Shown piece by piece: positions 25,825 to 34,775 of a stretch of DNA of 48,016 nt; position 1 is the stretch's first letter, and every line of letters begins with the position of its first letter. Under the pieces are notes generated by a model, which had not been told where the DNA came from, did not search any database, and saw only the letters and a list, made by a program, of their open reading frames with translations. The DNA comes from Candidatus Bathycorpusculum sp. GTDB lineage: Archaea; Thermoproteota; Bathyarchaeia; Bathyarchaeales; Bathycorpusculaceae. The translations under genes and the position numbers were made by a program. Location: the NCBI GenBank assembly GCA_009778385.1, contig WRJX01000096.1:1-48016 (forward strand). The letters run 5' to 3'.

Positions 25825-26053
25825 ATCAACTTTTAACCCTAAAATTTAAACCCTAAATCATTTTGGACATATAGAGTTTTTTTGCTTAAACAGACCTATT
25901 TTGAGGTTTTTATTTACTCCAAATTTGTCTATTTTTCACGGAACTATATTTTATGATTATATGTTTATTTCATGTTTAATGTAAAAACGACTTAAATAGA
26001 CGCTAATTGTAGTGTATCACGTAAGTTTGTTAGCACTATACATGGTGAAATTC

Positions 26054-26503
26054 ATGAAATGTCCTTACTGTAGCTCCGAAAACTTCAAAACCCTAGAAAC
26101 ACGCGATTCTCCAGATAACACCACACGCCGACGAAAAGAATGCATAAACTGCGGCAAACGTTTCACAACCTACGAGTATGTCGAAATAATAGAGTTAATG
26201 GTGCGCAAAAAAGACGGCAAACTGGAACGCTTTGATGTCAACAAAATAATCCGCGGTATACAGAAAGCGTGTGAAAAAAGACCGGTCACCATGACTCAGA
26301 TTAACGAGCTATCAGGACAGATACGACAAGACCTAATGATGAAAGGCACTCAAGAAGTTTCATCACAAGAAATTGGCGATCTAATTATGAAGTACCTCAA
26401 AAATTTAGACCGCGTCGTCTACATCAGATTTGCGTCTGTTTACAAAAAATTTGAAGAACCCGAAGACTTCGGGCGTTTACTTATGGAAGTGAATAAACAA
26501 TGA
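26054..26503 (+). CDS. nrdR: Transcriptional repressor NrdR
   Basis: Zinc ribbon plus ATP-cone repressor of ribonucleotide reductase genes. The ribbon is KCPYCSSENFKTL then RRRKECINCGKRFTTYE; the ATP cone runs from about residue 48 with VRKKDGKLERFDVNKIIRGI. ATG 26054 gives the standard 149-residue protein beginning MKCPYC; ATG 26042 and GTG 26012 are in frame. The stop overlaps the nrdD start, so regulator and target are co-transcribed. dATP/ATP sensing is known for the family. Confidence 0.9.
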   Translation: MKCPYCSSENFKTLETRDSPDNTTRRRKECINCGKRFTTYEYVEIIELMVRKKDGKLERFDVNKIIRGIQKACEKRPVTMTQINELSGQIRQDLMMKGTQEVSSQEIGDLIMKYLKNLDRVVYIRFASVYKKFEEPEDFGRLLMEVNKQ

Positions 26504-28626
26504 AATTTGTACTAAAACGTGATAGTAAATTAGAACCCTTTGATCAAGAGCGTATTACACAAGCTATTTGGAAAGCTGCCAAAGCTGTTGGCGGAAAAGA
26601 CAAAGAACAAGCTAAACGCATCAGTGATGAAGTAGTAACCATATTAAACAAACAGTATGGTGATGACGGCGTCCCTACTGTTGAAGAAGTACAAGACCTT
26701 GTCGAAAAACAATTAATCGAAAACGGTCACGCCTCCACCGCAAAAGCCTACATCCTCTACCGCAAACAACACAACGACATGCGCGAACTAGCCTCGTTAT
26801 TAAGTTCTGCAGATCTTGTTGACCAGTATCTCGAAGTTGAAGACTGGCGAGTAAAAGAAAATAGCAACATGAGCTACTCACTTCAAGGTTTAAACAATTA
26901 CCTTTCATCCACAGTAATTGCCAAATATTGGATAAGCCGCATTTACCCACCAAAAATCGCCGAATCCCACTTCTCAGGCGACATACACATTCACGATTTA
27001 GGAGTCCTTGGACCGTACTGTGTTGGCTGGGACCTAAGTGACCTACTGCTTTCAGGCTTTGGCGGTGTAGCAGGAAAAATTGAAAGCAAACCAGCCAAAC
27101 ATTTCCGTACCGCATTAGGCCACATAGTGAACTTTTTCTACACACTACAAGGAGAAGCAGCCGGCGCACAGGCATTTAGCAATTTCGATACTTACCTAGC
27201 ACCATTTATACACTATGACAACTTGAGTCAAAAAGATGTTGAACAAGCATTACAAGAATTCTTCTTTAACATGAACGTCCCCACACGCGTTGGCTTCCAA
27301 ACACCCTTCACTAACCTCACATTAGATTTAATGGTTCCAGAATTCATGAAAAATGAAGCCATCATTTTCAATGGAAAAGTAACAAAAGACACCTATGGCG
27401 ACATGACAAAAGAAATGGAAATGCTCAACATAGCTTTCGCTCAAGTTATGGCCAGAGGTGACTCAAAAGGCAGAGTATTCACCTTCCCAATTCCAACATA
27501 TAACATCACCAAAGACTTCGATTGGGACTCACCCGTTTCACAGGCAATCTTTGAAGTTACAGCCAAATATGGCGTACCTAACTTTAGTAACTTTATAAAC
27601 AGCGACCTAAAACCTGAAGACGTACGCAGCATGTGCTGCCGACTACGCATCGACAACCGAGAGTTACGCAAACGCGGAGGCGGCTTCTTTGGTGCTAACC
27701 CATTAACAGGCAGCATCGGCGTAGTTACACTAAACATTCCACGAACCGGATACCTTTCAAAAAATGAAGACGAATTTTTTGAAAAACTAGGTACTCTTAT
27801 GGATGTAGCTAAAGCAAGTTTGGAAATCAAACGCAAAGTACTGGAAGGTTTCACTGAAAAAGGACTATATCCATACTCTAAACGTTATCTTCGCAACGTA
27901 AAAGAAAGATACGGTAAATACTGGAAGAACCACTTCTCAACAATAGGCATAGTAGGTATAAATGAAGCAGTTTTAAATCTGCTTGGACAAAACATCGCCT
28001 CTAAAGATGGACAAGCATTTGCAGTAAAAACTCTTACATTTATGCGCGAACGCATTAGTGAATACCAAGAAGAATCAGGCGACATCTACAACCTTGAAGC
28101 GACACCTGCAGAAGGCACCGCATACAGGTTAGCTCGCATTGATCAGAAACGTTACCGTGACATAGTATTTGCTAACCAAAAACATGTCCAAAAAGAACAT
28201 GCAGAACCATTCTATACTAACTCATCGCAACTACCCGTTGACTTTACAGGGGACCTCTTTGAAGCTTTAGAACACCAAAACACACTACAAACACTCTACA
28301 CAGGCGGAACCAACTTCCACGTATTCTTAGGCGAACGCTTACCCTCATGGAAGTCAGCAGCGGAATTAGTCAAAAAAGTAGCATGCAACACAAACATTCC
28401 CTACTTCACCTTAACACCTACCTTTAGCATCTGCCCCAACCATGGGTACACCACAGGAGAGCACAATCACTGCCCAGTCTGCGGTGCATCCAGCGAAGTC
28501 TACAGTCGCGTCGTCGGCTACTTACGTCCAGTTGACCAATGGAACAACGGAAAACAAGCAGAATTTGCCATACGCAAAACTTTTGACCGCTCAAACACCA
28601 TCGCCTCAATCCCCTTGATACATTAG
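26500..28626 (+). CDS. nrdD: Anaerobic (class III) ribonucleoside-triphosphate reductase
   Basis: It reduces NTPs to dNTPs with a glycyl radical. An ATP cone occupies residues ~1-95 (allosteric site). The catalytic ten-stranded barrel follows, with GDIHIHDLGVLGPYCVGWDL and NPLTGSIGVVTLNIPRTGYL. The C-terminal zinc site is formed by CPNHGYTTGEHNHCPVCG (about 645-662). The glycyl radical motif RVVGYLRPVDQWNNGKQ places the radical Gly at about 673. Length 708 is normal. The overlap with nrdR is 4 bases. Confidence 0.96.
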   Translation: MKFVLKRDSKLEPFDQERITQAIWKAAKAVGGKDKEQAKRISDEVVTILNKQYGDDGVPTVEEVQDLVEKQLIENGHASTAKAYILYRKQHNDMRELASLLSSADLVDQYLEVEDWRVKENSNMSYSLQGLNNYLSSTVIAKYWISRIYPPKIAESHFSGDIHIHDLGVLGPYCVGWDLSDLLLSGFGGVAGKIESKPAKHFRTALGHIVNFFYTLQGEAAGAQAFSNFDTYLAPFIHYDNLSQKDVEQALQEFFFNMNVPTRVGFQTPFTNLTLDLMVPEFMKNEAIIFNGKVTKDTYGDMTKEMEMLNIAFAQVMARGDSKGRVFTFPIPTYNITKDFDWDSPVSQAIFEVTAKYGVPNFSNFINSDLKPEDVRSMCCRLRIDNRELRKRGGGFFGANPLTGSIGVVTLNIPRTGYLSKNEDEFFEKLGTLMDVAKASLEIKRKVLEGFTEKGLYPYSKRYLRNVKERYGKYWKNHFSTIGIVGINEAVLNLLGQNIASKDGQAFAVKTLTFMRERISEYQEESGDIYNLEATPAEGTAYRLARIDQKRYRDIVFANQKHVQKEHAEPFYTNSSQLPVDFTGDLFEALEHQNTLQTLYTGGTNFHVFLGERLPSWKSAAELVKKVACNTNIPYFTLTPTFSICPNHGYTTGEHNHCPVCGASSEVYSRVVGYLRPVDQWNNGKQAEFAIRKTFDRSNTIASIPLIH

Positions 28627-28640
28627 GTGAAAAGTAAAAG

Positions 28641-29318
28641 ATGAAATTTAGCGGACTGCAAAAAACAAGTTTACTTGATTACCCTGACAAAGTAGCCAGC
28701 GTGCTATTTACCCCTGGCTGCAATCTACGCTGCCCATACTGCCACAACTGGAAAATCGCCACCGACCCCCAACCACCATTTCTACAAGAAGCTGCCGCCT
28801 TAGAAATTTTAGAGAGCCGCAAAAAATACGTTGACGCCGTAGTCATTACAGGCGGAGAACCATGCATGCATAAGGAATTACCCAAATTTCTTGCTAAACT
28901 AAAAGAGCGAGGCTTCTTTGTAAAGCTAGACACTAACGGATTCTATCCAGAAGTGCTTGAAGAGTGCCTCAATCACGTGGATTACATAGCTTTAGACGTT
29001 AAAACTTCCCCAGAAAAATACAAACAGCTAGGTGCACAAGATACCAACAACCTACAAAAAAGCATAGAAATACTCAAAATGGGCAAAGTACCCTACGAAT
29101 TCCGCACCACCATCGTTCCTGAAATAGTCACCTTACAAGATATAGACCACATAGGCAAACTAATCAAAGGCTCCAAAACTCATGCATTACAACAATTTGT
29201 ACCAGAAAACACCCCAGACAAACACTACCAAACACTACAAATTTACACACCAGAAACCATAAACGAATTCACAAACATACTAAGCCAATACACAGAAAAA
29301 ATAATACTACGCACCTAA
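28641..29318 (+). CDS. nrdG: Anaerobic ribonucleotide reductase activase (radical SAM)
   Basis: It generates the glycyl radical on NrdD. The iron-sulphur/SAM motif CNLRCPYC lies at residues 27-34, followed by VVITGGEPCMHKELPKFL and KLDTNGFYPEVLEECL. The sequence begins FSGLQKTSLLDYPDKVA, typical of archaeal activases that resemble pyruvate formate-lyase activase. It lies 14 bases after nrdD; together nrdRDG form a self-contained anaerobic dNTP module. Confidence 0.93.
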   Translation: MKFSGLQKTSLLDYPDKVASVLFTPGCNLRCPYCHNWKIATDPQPPFLQEAAALEILESRKKYVDAVVITGGEPCMHKELPKFLAKLKERGFFVKLDTNGFYPEVLEECLNHVDYIALDVKTSPEKYKQLGAQDTNNLQKSIEILKMGKVPYEFRTTIVPEIVTLQDIDHIGKLIKGSKTHALQQFVPENTPDKHYQTLQIYTPETINEFTNILSQYTEKIILRT

Positions 29319-29780
29319 ATTTTCCATTTTACTCCAACCACCCAACAAATCACTATTTTAATAACCAAACAACAAAAAACCAAACACATACCCTCTTCAA
29401 AACCACATCAAAACTATCCCACATATTTCTCGTGTTACATACAATCAAACATATCCACACATAAAAACAAAATTTTCGTATATTTAAGTCGCGTTGAGGT
29501 TTATGGACAATATAGCAGTACTATTGTAATGTTGCTTATAGTTTTTCCATAACACTAAATACATGCATTTAAAAAAATCAAACCAGCCGCAGTAGCGTTT
29601 TGGAGGGATTTTCATCTGCAGTTTAACTCTGTTTCTATAAGTCTTTTTCTCAGTTACAAAAAGGAGGCGGTTAATTAGCTTACTTTTCCATAATTGATTC
29701 TTTCCGAGTAGTTGACGAAAGTCTTAGTCAAAAAACCTTAAAGCTTATCACGGCAATAAGCCGGTTGGAGATATGTCTGA
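29319..29780. other. Intergenic region upstream of the 29781 gene
   Basis: A C/A-rich 3' tail after nrdG is followed by AT-rich promoter sequence. GGAGG-containing stretches at about 29602 and 29661 do not precede credible reading frames. The operator candidate at 29712 is listed separately. Confidence 0.4.
29712..29731. promoter_or_regulatory. Operator candidate, copy 1
   Basis: TTGACGA-AAGTCT-TAGTCAA is an inverted repeat with one mismatched pair in the arms, followed by AAAAACCTTAAA (BRE/TATA-like). The same arrangement recurs at 30652. It lies 50 bases before the TTG/ATG region of the 29781 gene. Confidence 0.55.
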
Positions 29781-30644
29781 ATGTTCAAACAGCAAAACAA
29801 ACCCATCTTGTCATTGCTATCCCCTGAAATTCAAAAAAACGGCAACAAACATCACCGAGTCTTATACGTTGCCTTCGCGGTGTTAGCGGTACTTATTGTG
29901 ATAATCGTGGCGGCACTTTTGATTCCACAAAATGAGATTCCACAAAGTGATAGTTCACCTCGGGAGTTAAGCCTAAACTATGCTGTAGGCGAGCGCATGG
30001 TTTATGAAAATACAAACATAGCGACAACCCAAATGACAGACACAACACTTTCTTTGCCTGATACTATCACTGGTGACAGCTCCAATTCAACCCTAATTAT
30101 AGAGGTTCTAAGCGAAAACAGCGATAGCTATACAGTAAAACAAACAGGTACTATGACCCCCGATTTAGGCATGACTATACCGCCACTTACGCGATCCATT
30201 GACAAAGCAAGTTATTACAACAACTTTGTGGAGCCACAGGGACAATTTATTTTCTACAACGCTGATAGTAATCCAGCACTTTTGGCATATTTGGCCCAAG
30301 ATAAGATAACAATCGGCGATGTCTGGAACATACCTGTAAACACAGGCACTGCAAGCTTGGGACTGACAGGGGAAGTCACACTAAAATTTGTGGACACCCA
30401 AGAGATAAACGTCCCAGCAGGCACCTTCCAAACCATGCGCATTGAAGTAACAAGTAATGGTCTTAGTTATCACTCAGACGGCACCATACTGAGCGGCATT
30501 GATGGCATGAATTTGCAGATAAATGGCACCTCATACGTAGAACTTGGAACCTTCCGCTTAATCAAAGCTGACCTAACACAAATTGGAAATGGGAGCACAA
30601 TATTGTATTCAGAGAGGACTTTGGTTGAATATACAAAACCATAA
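29781..30644 (+). CDS. Membrane-anchored extracellular protein, unknown function
   Basis: 287 residues: a short cytoplasmic segment, one membrane helix at ~27-50 (VLYVAFAVLAVLIVIIVAALL), and a large beta-rich outside domain. Segments such as YAVGERMVYENTNI, VPAGTFQTMRIEVTS and ELGTFRLIKADL resemble DUF3108-like secreted proteins where a lipocalin-like barrel is expected; this is tentative. It shares an operator-like repeat with the membrane HTH gene just downstream and is likely under its control. Confidence 0.65.
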   Translation: MFKQQNKPILSLLSPEIQKNGNKHHRVLYVAFAVLAVLIVIIVAALLIPQNEIPQSDSSPRELSLNYAVGERMVYENTNIATTQMTDTTLSLPDTITGDSSNSTLIIEVLSENSDSYTVKQTGTMTPDLGMTIPPLTRSIDKASYYNNFVEPQGQFIFYNADSNPALLAYLAQDKITIGDVWNIPVNTGTASLGLTGEVTLKFVDTQEINVPAGTFQTMRIEVTSNGLSYHSDGTILSGIDGMNLQINGTSYVELGTFRLIKADLTQIGNGSTILYSERTLVEYTKP

Positions 30645-30651
30645 TTTTTGT

Positions 30652-30671
30652 TTGACGACCTTTCTCGTCAA
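30652..30671. promoter_or_regulatory. Operator candidate, copy 2 (perfect dyad)
   Basis: TTGACGA-CCTTTC-TCGTCAA has perfect 7-bp arms with a 6-base spacer and is followed by AAAAACCTAAAA. That TATA-like element would start transcription near 30706, that is at the ATG 30707, so the mRNA is probably leaderless. Confidence 0.6.
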
Positions 30672-30706
30672 AAAACCTAAAATGTTCCGCCTTGATATAA
30701 CAGTCT

Positions 30707-31546
30707 ATGAGTTCTGAAATCGAAGCCTTAAACAAGATCCTCAAGGACAAAACAAGAAGAAAAATCATCCTGACCTTAACTGATAGAGAAAGCCTAAGTT
30801 ATACCGAGCTCATGGAAACTCTTCGAATCGACAGTACGGGAACGCTTAATTATCATCTTAAGGTCTTAGGCGACCTTTTAGGGAAAACTGATTCGGGGCA
30901 GTATAGGCTCTCTGAAAAAGGGAAACTCGCTTCTCGGTTTTTAACAGAGTTTCCAGAACAGGATGGTACATTGAAGACTAAGAAGGTTTGGTGGCGCAGA
31001 TTCTGGATTGTAGCTATTCTGTTTCCAACTTTGTGGATGTTGATAGTTCTGTATTTGTACTTTTCAGATTATTTAGATGCATATCGGGCGATGCAAGCGA
31101 CATTTGGATTTATTTTCGCAATAATGTTTACTTATTTCTTCTATAGAATGATTCGACCAAATACCAAAAAACAAAACCAAAAAGAACAAAATAGAACAGT
31201 TCAAGACGTCTTTGTTTCAGGAAGACGACCAAAGGAAGTAAAAGAAGAGATCCAGAAGTGGATAAGAGAAGAAGGCATAGTTATAGAAGCTGAAAGAGAG
31301 GAGTTCGTGAGAGGACGCCTTGGAATCCCTAGTGGATTGGGTTTGACTGCTCCAAAATACTTTGAGGTGTCATTAAAGTCCGATCAGAATGGTGTAATGG
31401 TTCATACTGAGGGCTGGATTAGTGTATATAATGTAAGTGAGAGAAGCTTTTCAAACAAGATATTAGCCTTTGGTAACATACCACGAAAAAAAGGCTGGGA
31501 CGTAATCAACCGACTCTGGCAAAAGCTAAGAGCGATCTCAAAATAG
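30707..31546 (+). CDS. Membrane-bound ArsR-type winged-helix regulator
   Basis: Residues 1-85 form an ArsR-like winged helix (LNKILKDKTRRKIILTLTD, SYTELMETLRIDSTGTLNYH, YRLSEKGKLASRFL). Two membrane helices follow (FWIVAILFPTLWMLIVLYLY, then YRAMQATFGFIFAIMFTYFF). The C-terminal ~110 residues form a soluble domain with EVKEEIQKWIREEGI and a beta region. DNA-binding plus membrane anchoring suggests one-component sensing of envelope state. The dyad overlapping its promoter and the copy before the upstream gene are the obvious targets. Confidence 0.8.
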   Translation: MSSEIEALNKILKDKTRRKIILTLTDRESLSYTELMETLRIDSTGTLNYHLKVLGDLLGKTDSGQYRLSEKGKLASRFLTEFPEQDGTLKTKKVWWRRFWIVAILFPTLWMLIVLYLYFSDYLDAYRAMQATFGFIFAIMFTYFFYRMIRPNTKKQNQKEQNRTVQDVFVSGRRPKEVKEEIQKWIREEGIVIEAEREEFVRGRLGIPSGLGLTAPKYFEVSLKSDQNGVMVHTEGWISVYNVSERSFSNKILAFGNIPRKKGWDVINRLWQKLRAISK

Positions 31547-31939
31547 AGGTAAAATCTTATAACTAATTTGAGAATGCGTTGAAACATTGCACACAGACAG
31601 CGACTATCGGTTTAAACACCAAGTATGGGTAACTATTAGTGATTACTATACTTGAGACACCCCATTTCATAACTGCTCTGCCAAAAAATTCATAGACATA
31701 GATCATATACCCATACCAACCACCAACACAAACCCAAACCAGCAATCAAAACCATACACATACAGCAAACTAAATACGTAAATTTTTAAATTCAATAGAT
31801 AAAATCACACAAAAATCCAAGAATCTCCAACATAACTATACGTTAATCAACAAATTTAACTTAAACCCCAATGCACTATGCAACACAAAGTTAATCAAAC
31901 ATCCAGTACTTATCATTAAAAAAAAGTAGGTGCGTCAAT
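31547..31939. other. Intergenic region of about 390 bases
   Basis: AT-rich. A 60-codon minus-strand frame at 31563-31745 has mixed composition and no start signal I trust. No RNA gene or repeat is apparent. GTAGGTG at about 31927 is the ribosome binding site of the next gene. Confidence 0.4.
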
Positions 31940-32221
31940 ATGGCTATCGCAAATTTATCTGGATCAACTTTGTTTGGGATGGCAATAACTTTAGCTGTAT
32001 TGGGCGTTATTATATTGATTGTAGGCCTGTTTAGCAAAACATATACAGGCCCTAAACGTTTTGGCGGATTATTTATCTTTCCTTCTGAAATGGTGCCTAT
32101 AGGAAAAGATACCAAAAGAATTGGGTCTATAATTATAGGACTAATCCTCATATGCGCAGGATTGGTTTGTATGCTATGGGTTGTATACCAACAACAATTA
32201 CTACTGATTATAGCTGTATAA
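31940..32221 (+). CDS. Small two-helix membrane protein (DUF131-like)
   Basis: 93 residues with helices MAITLAVLGVIILIVGLF and SIIIGLILICAGLVCMLWVV. The loop between (KRFGGLFIFPSEMVPIGKDT) recalls the DUF131/TIGR00304 archaeal membrane family, whose loop is GGVVLIGPIPIVFG; match is loose. ATG start with GTAGGTG eight bases upstream. Confidence 0.55.
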   Translation: MAIANLSGSTLFGMAITLAVLGVIILIVGLFSKTYTGPKRFGGLFIFPSEMVPIGKDTKRIGSIIIGLILICAGLVCMLWVVYQQQLLLIIAV

Positions 32222-32225
32222 GTTT

Positions 32226-32324
32226 TCAGGCATCTTTTGCTTCTTCAGCGGAAATATCAACATTGTCTCCAGTGAAATAACATATGCCCTGTGCTAAACA
32301 AATAAATTCATAAAACCAACTCAT
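32226..32324 (-). CDS. Tiny ORF coupled to a broken small gene
   Basis: A 32-residue product begins MSWFYEFICLAQGICYFTG and ends EEAKDA. ATG 32324 overlaps the stop of the gene upstream as TGATG, which is typical of coupled genes. The composition is protein-like but the family is unknown. Confidence 0.35.
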   Translation of the reverse strand: MSWFYEFICLAQGICYFTGDNVDISAEEAKDA

Positions 32325-32474
32325 CAAGACAGTATGGAAGTAACAATAGAGGGTTCATGTTTAGTAGATGGCGTCATTTTTTCATAACTTTGCCGGTTTC
32401 AACACTTCTCTCTAACGGACACTCCACACATTTTATCGGAATTTTTTACCATCTCGCTGTCTTGTGGAAACCAT
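32324..32474 (-). pseudogene. Small CxxC protein broken by two homopolymer frameshifts
   Basis: No single frame is long, but adding one base to each of the two T-runs (32377-32382 and 32442-32447 on the plus strand) gives a continuous frame of exactly 51 codons from ATG 32474 to the TGA at 32324. The restored product contains IPIKCVECPLERSVETGKV and TKHEPSIVTSILS, a CxxC knuckle followed by a KHE pattern known from small zinc-binding archaeal proteins. It is either a decayed gene or an assembly artefact at homopolymers. Confidence 0.45.
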
Positions 32475-32529
32475 TATGTCGATATTTCTATCTAAGTGAA
32501 AACAAAAAAATAAATAAAAAATTATGGGG

Positions 32530-32943
32530 TTAAGAGAAGACCGAAAATGAGGAGTCTTCGTCGCCAGCAGCGTTTTGTTTGTTAATTTCATCATTAATTT
32601 CTTTTATTCGAACCTCAATTTCTTCTGCTTCTTTAGTGTTCCCTTCTGCTTTTTGGGCATTTCTTGCCTCTTCAAGTGCGCTTAACCCGTATCGGTCAAA
32701 CCCTTTGTTTAAAGCGATGTCAGCAGCTTTATTGAAAAACTCAACGGCTTGTGAATACTCTTTTAAGGTTACGCTGCATTCACCAGCCTTGTAATACATT
32801 TCAGCAGCGCCGAAATAGTTTTGTCCTTTATAATAAAGTTCACCGACTTTTGTAAATAAATCACGCGCTTCGGCTGATTTACCAGTTTCCATCAATGCAT
32901 TAGCGTCTTTGTGGAGCTTAATTGGATCTTCTTTAATACTCAT
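32530..32943 (-). CDS. Small tetratricopeptide-repeat protein
   Basis: 137 residues of paired helices. TPR-type units include KLHKDANALMETGKSAEAR, ELYYKGQNYFGAAEMYYKAG, and LKEYSQAVEFFNKAADIA. A charged helix and an acidic tail (AGDEDSSFSVFS) close the protein. It resembles SNAP-like TPR proteins and probably mediates protein-protein contact; partner unknown. ATG start. Confidence 0.8.
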   Translation of the reverse strand: MSIKEDPIKLHKDANALMETGKSAEARDLFTKVGELYYKGQNYFGAAEMYYKAGECSVTLKEYSQAVEFFNKAADIALNKGFDRYGLSALEEARNAQKAEGNTKEAEEIEVRIKEINDEINKQNAAGDEDSSFSVFS

Positions 32944-33129
32944 AAACTGTCACTGTAAATGATTTACGGAAAACATACATTTAGAATTTTCCTCTTCAAC
33001 AAAAACTTGTAGCATTATAACTGACAGCAGACTAAGACCCACAGATGTCTGCAGATACTAAAATAATGGTTTTTTTACATCACAAATACAGTAAGAAGCC
33101 TTGACAACGTTTAACAATAATTCGTTACT

Positions 33130-33149
33130 TGTTTGAAACAATTAAACAA
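33130..33149. promoter_or_regulatory. Dyad upstream of the second ECF gene
   Basis: TGTTTGAAACAATTAAACAA has TTGTTT...AAACAA arms (with the T at 33129) and shares TGTTT(G)AAACA with the palindrome at 3853-3872. It ends 62 bases before the preferred start at 33211, much like the 69-base spacing of the first site. AT-rich sequence makes chance similarity possible. Confidence 0.3.
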
Positions 33150-33210
33150 CATTTATCAATATTTGGACTTAACCATTCTACAATCAAATTATAATCCGCA
33201 AGGTGAAACA

Positions 33211-33753
33211 ATGCAACCCAACAAGACAACCACAAAAAAGCGCAGCCCGTCAACCTTCCAATTAGCAACTGCAGTAATTCTAGCGGCCCTCGTCGCCGTA
33301 GCCACTCTAGCCTTTGTCTTCTTTATTCCTGCAACAAGCGGATACTTTAATCTCGGTGATGTAATCATCTACGCTGCTGCACTACTTTTTGGACCATTTG
33401 TAGGGTTAATCGCTGGAGCCGGCGCATCCATAGCCGACATACTGATAGCACCAGTATATGCTCCTGCAACCCTTATCATAAAAGCAACAGAAGGCTTTCT
33501 TGTTGGCTATCTAATAAAAAAACTTAACAAAAAAATTAAAAGCTTAACCCTATGTGCATCAATTGCAGTTTTAATTGGAGGATCTGAGATGGTTGCTGGA
33601 TATTTCATATACGACACACTCATAGCAGGTTACTCATTTGCATTAGTGGCAGTACCATTCAACGTTGTCCAAATGCTGGTAGGTTTAATAATTGCTGTAC
33701 CTGTCATGCATGCTGTGTTACGTGTTTTCCCACAACTTAAAAGCTACCTTTAA
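33211..33753 (+). CDS. ECF transporter S component
   Basis: 180 residues, about six membrane segments after a basic N-terminus (TTTKKRSPSTFQLATAVIL). FNLGDVIIYAAALLFGPFVG and LIAGAGASIADILIAPVYAP are strongly characteristic of ECF S proteins. ATG 33211 has AAGGTGA at correct spacing; TTG 33133 would extend through a promoter dyad and is disfavoured. The HypE/CblS-like enzyme begins 14 bases downstream, implying that it phosphorylates the imported molecule. The pairing is like cblT-cblS in Firmicutes. Confidence 0.8.
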   Translation: MQPNKTTTKKRSPSTFQLATAVILAALVAVATLAFVFFIPATSGYFNLGDVIIYAAALLFGPFVGLIAGAGASIADILIAPVYAPATLIIKATEGFLVGYLIKKLNKKIKSLTLCASIAVLIGGSEMVAGYFIYDTLIAGYSFALVAVPFNVVQMLVGLIIAVPVMHAVLRVFPQLKSYL

Positions 33754-33767
33754 CAGAGAATATAAGT

Positions 33768-34775
33768 ATGAAACTACCACCTGGAAAAATACCTATAGAC
33801 ATCTTGCAGAACATTGTTTTCAAAAATTTGGGCGCACAACGCAAAGAGGTCATACTTGGCCCAACCACAGGTAGTGATGGCGCAGTACTTGAAATCGGCG
33901 ACAAGTCAGTCATCATCTCCATGGATCCCATCACTGGCGCAGTGGAACACATAGGCCTTGAAGCTGTAAATGTTAATGCTAATGATGTTGCAACTTTTGG
34001 CGTCCAACCAGCTTTCATCTTTTCCTGCATCATGCTTCCTGAAGGCGCAGACAGTCAAATAGTTGAAACCATAAGCACCCAAATGGGCATGGCAGCTAAA
34101 GAGTTGGGAATCGCCATAGTAGGGGGACACTGTGAATCGACCCCCAACTTAACCAATCCAATTATAGTCTGCTGCGTCATGGGCTTAACCAAAAAGGGTG
34201 AATATGTTACCACTGCAGGAGCAAAAGAAGGCGACAAGTTAATCCTTACTAAAAGTGCAGGAATTGAAGGCACAGCCATTTTAGCCACAGATCGAGAAAC
34301 ACAACTATCAAAAGTGTTAAACTCTGAAATAATACAAACCGCTAAAAGCTTTTACAATAAAATCAGCGTTGTAAAAGACGCCTTAATAGCTTACCAAACA
34401 GGTGGAGTACACGCTATGCATGATCCTACAGAAGGGGGAATACTTAACGGTATTCATGAAATGGCTGACTCGGCAAAGCTGGGGTTGAGAATATTTGAGG
34501 AAAAAATTGTTGTTGCACCTGAAACCGCAGAAATTTGTCGTTACTTCAAAATTGACCCCTTGCAACTCATAAGTTCAGGCGCTCTACTAATTGCAGCAGA
34601 ACCTAAATCAACTCCAAAGATTATTGAGGCCCTAAAGCAACAGGGCATTTACGCGGCAGTTATAGGTGAATTTAACGACAGCCCAGAAGAACGCACCTTT
34701 GAATTAAAAATAGGATCACATCAAACACTACCAAGACCACTAACTGACCAACTTTGGACTGCATTATCACGTTGA
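33768..34775 (+). CDS. AIR-synthase-like (HypE/ThiL/CblS superfamily) protein
   Basis: 335 residues. The N-terminal half has SVIISMDPITGAVEHIGLEA and VNVNANDVATFGVQPAFIF, then GIAIVGGHCESTPNL; the C-terminal half has HAMHDPTEGGILNGIHEMA. These fit ATP-dependent members of the AIR synthase superfamily. HypE and SelD act on hydrogenase and selenium; ThiL and CblS are vitamin kinases. No hyp genes are near, and the preceding ECF S gene favours a salvage kinase. HypE's C-terminal Cys is absent, which argues against HypE itself. Its 3' end overlaps a convergent glycosyltransferase by 9 bases. Confidence 0.75.
   Translation: MKLPPGKIPIDILQNIVFKNLGAQRKEVILGPTTGSDGAVLEIGDKSVIISMDPITGAVEHIGLEAVNVNANDVATFGVQPAFIFSCIMLPEGADSQIVETISTQMGMAAKELGIAIVGGHCESTPNLTNPIIVCCVMGLTKKGEYVTTAGAKEGDKLILTKSAGIEGTAILATDRETQLSKVLNSEIIQTAKSFYNKISVVKDALIAYQTGGVHAMHDPTEGGILNGIHEMADSAKLGLRIFEEKIVVAPETAEICRYFKIDPLQLISSGALLIAAEPKSTPKIIEALKQQGIYAAVIGEFNDSPEERTFELKIGSHQTLPRPLTDQLWTALSR

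Noticed and set aside
31563-31745. 60-codon minus-strand frame
   Set aside because: Weak protein character, no start signal, and no neighbour logic; too uncertain to call.
31891-32151. 86-codon frame antisense to the small membrane gene
   Set aside because: The plus-strand gene has a ribosome binding site and two clean membrane helices; the antisense frame is a shadow.
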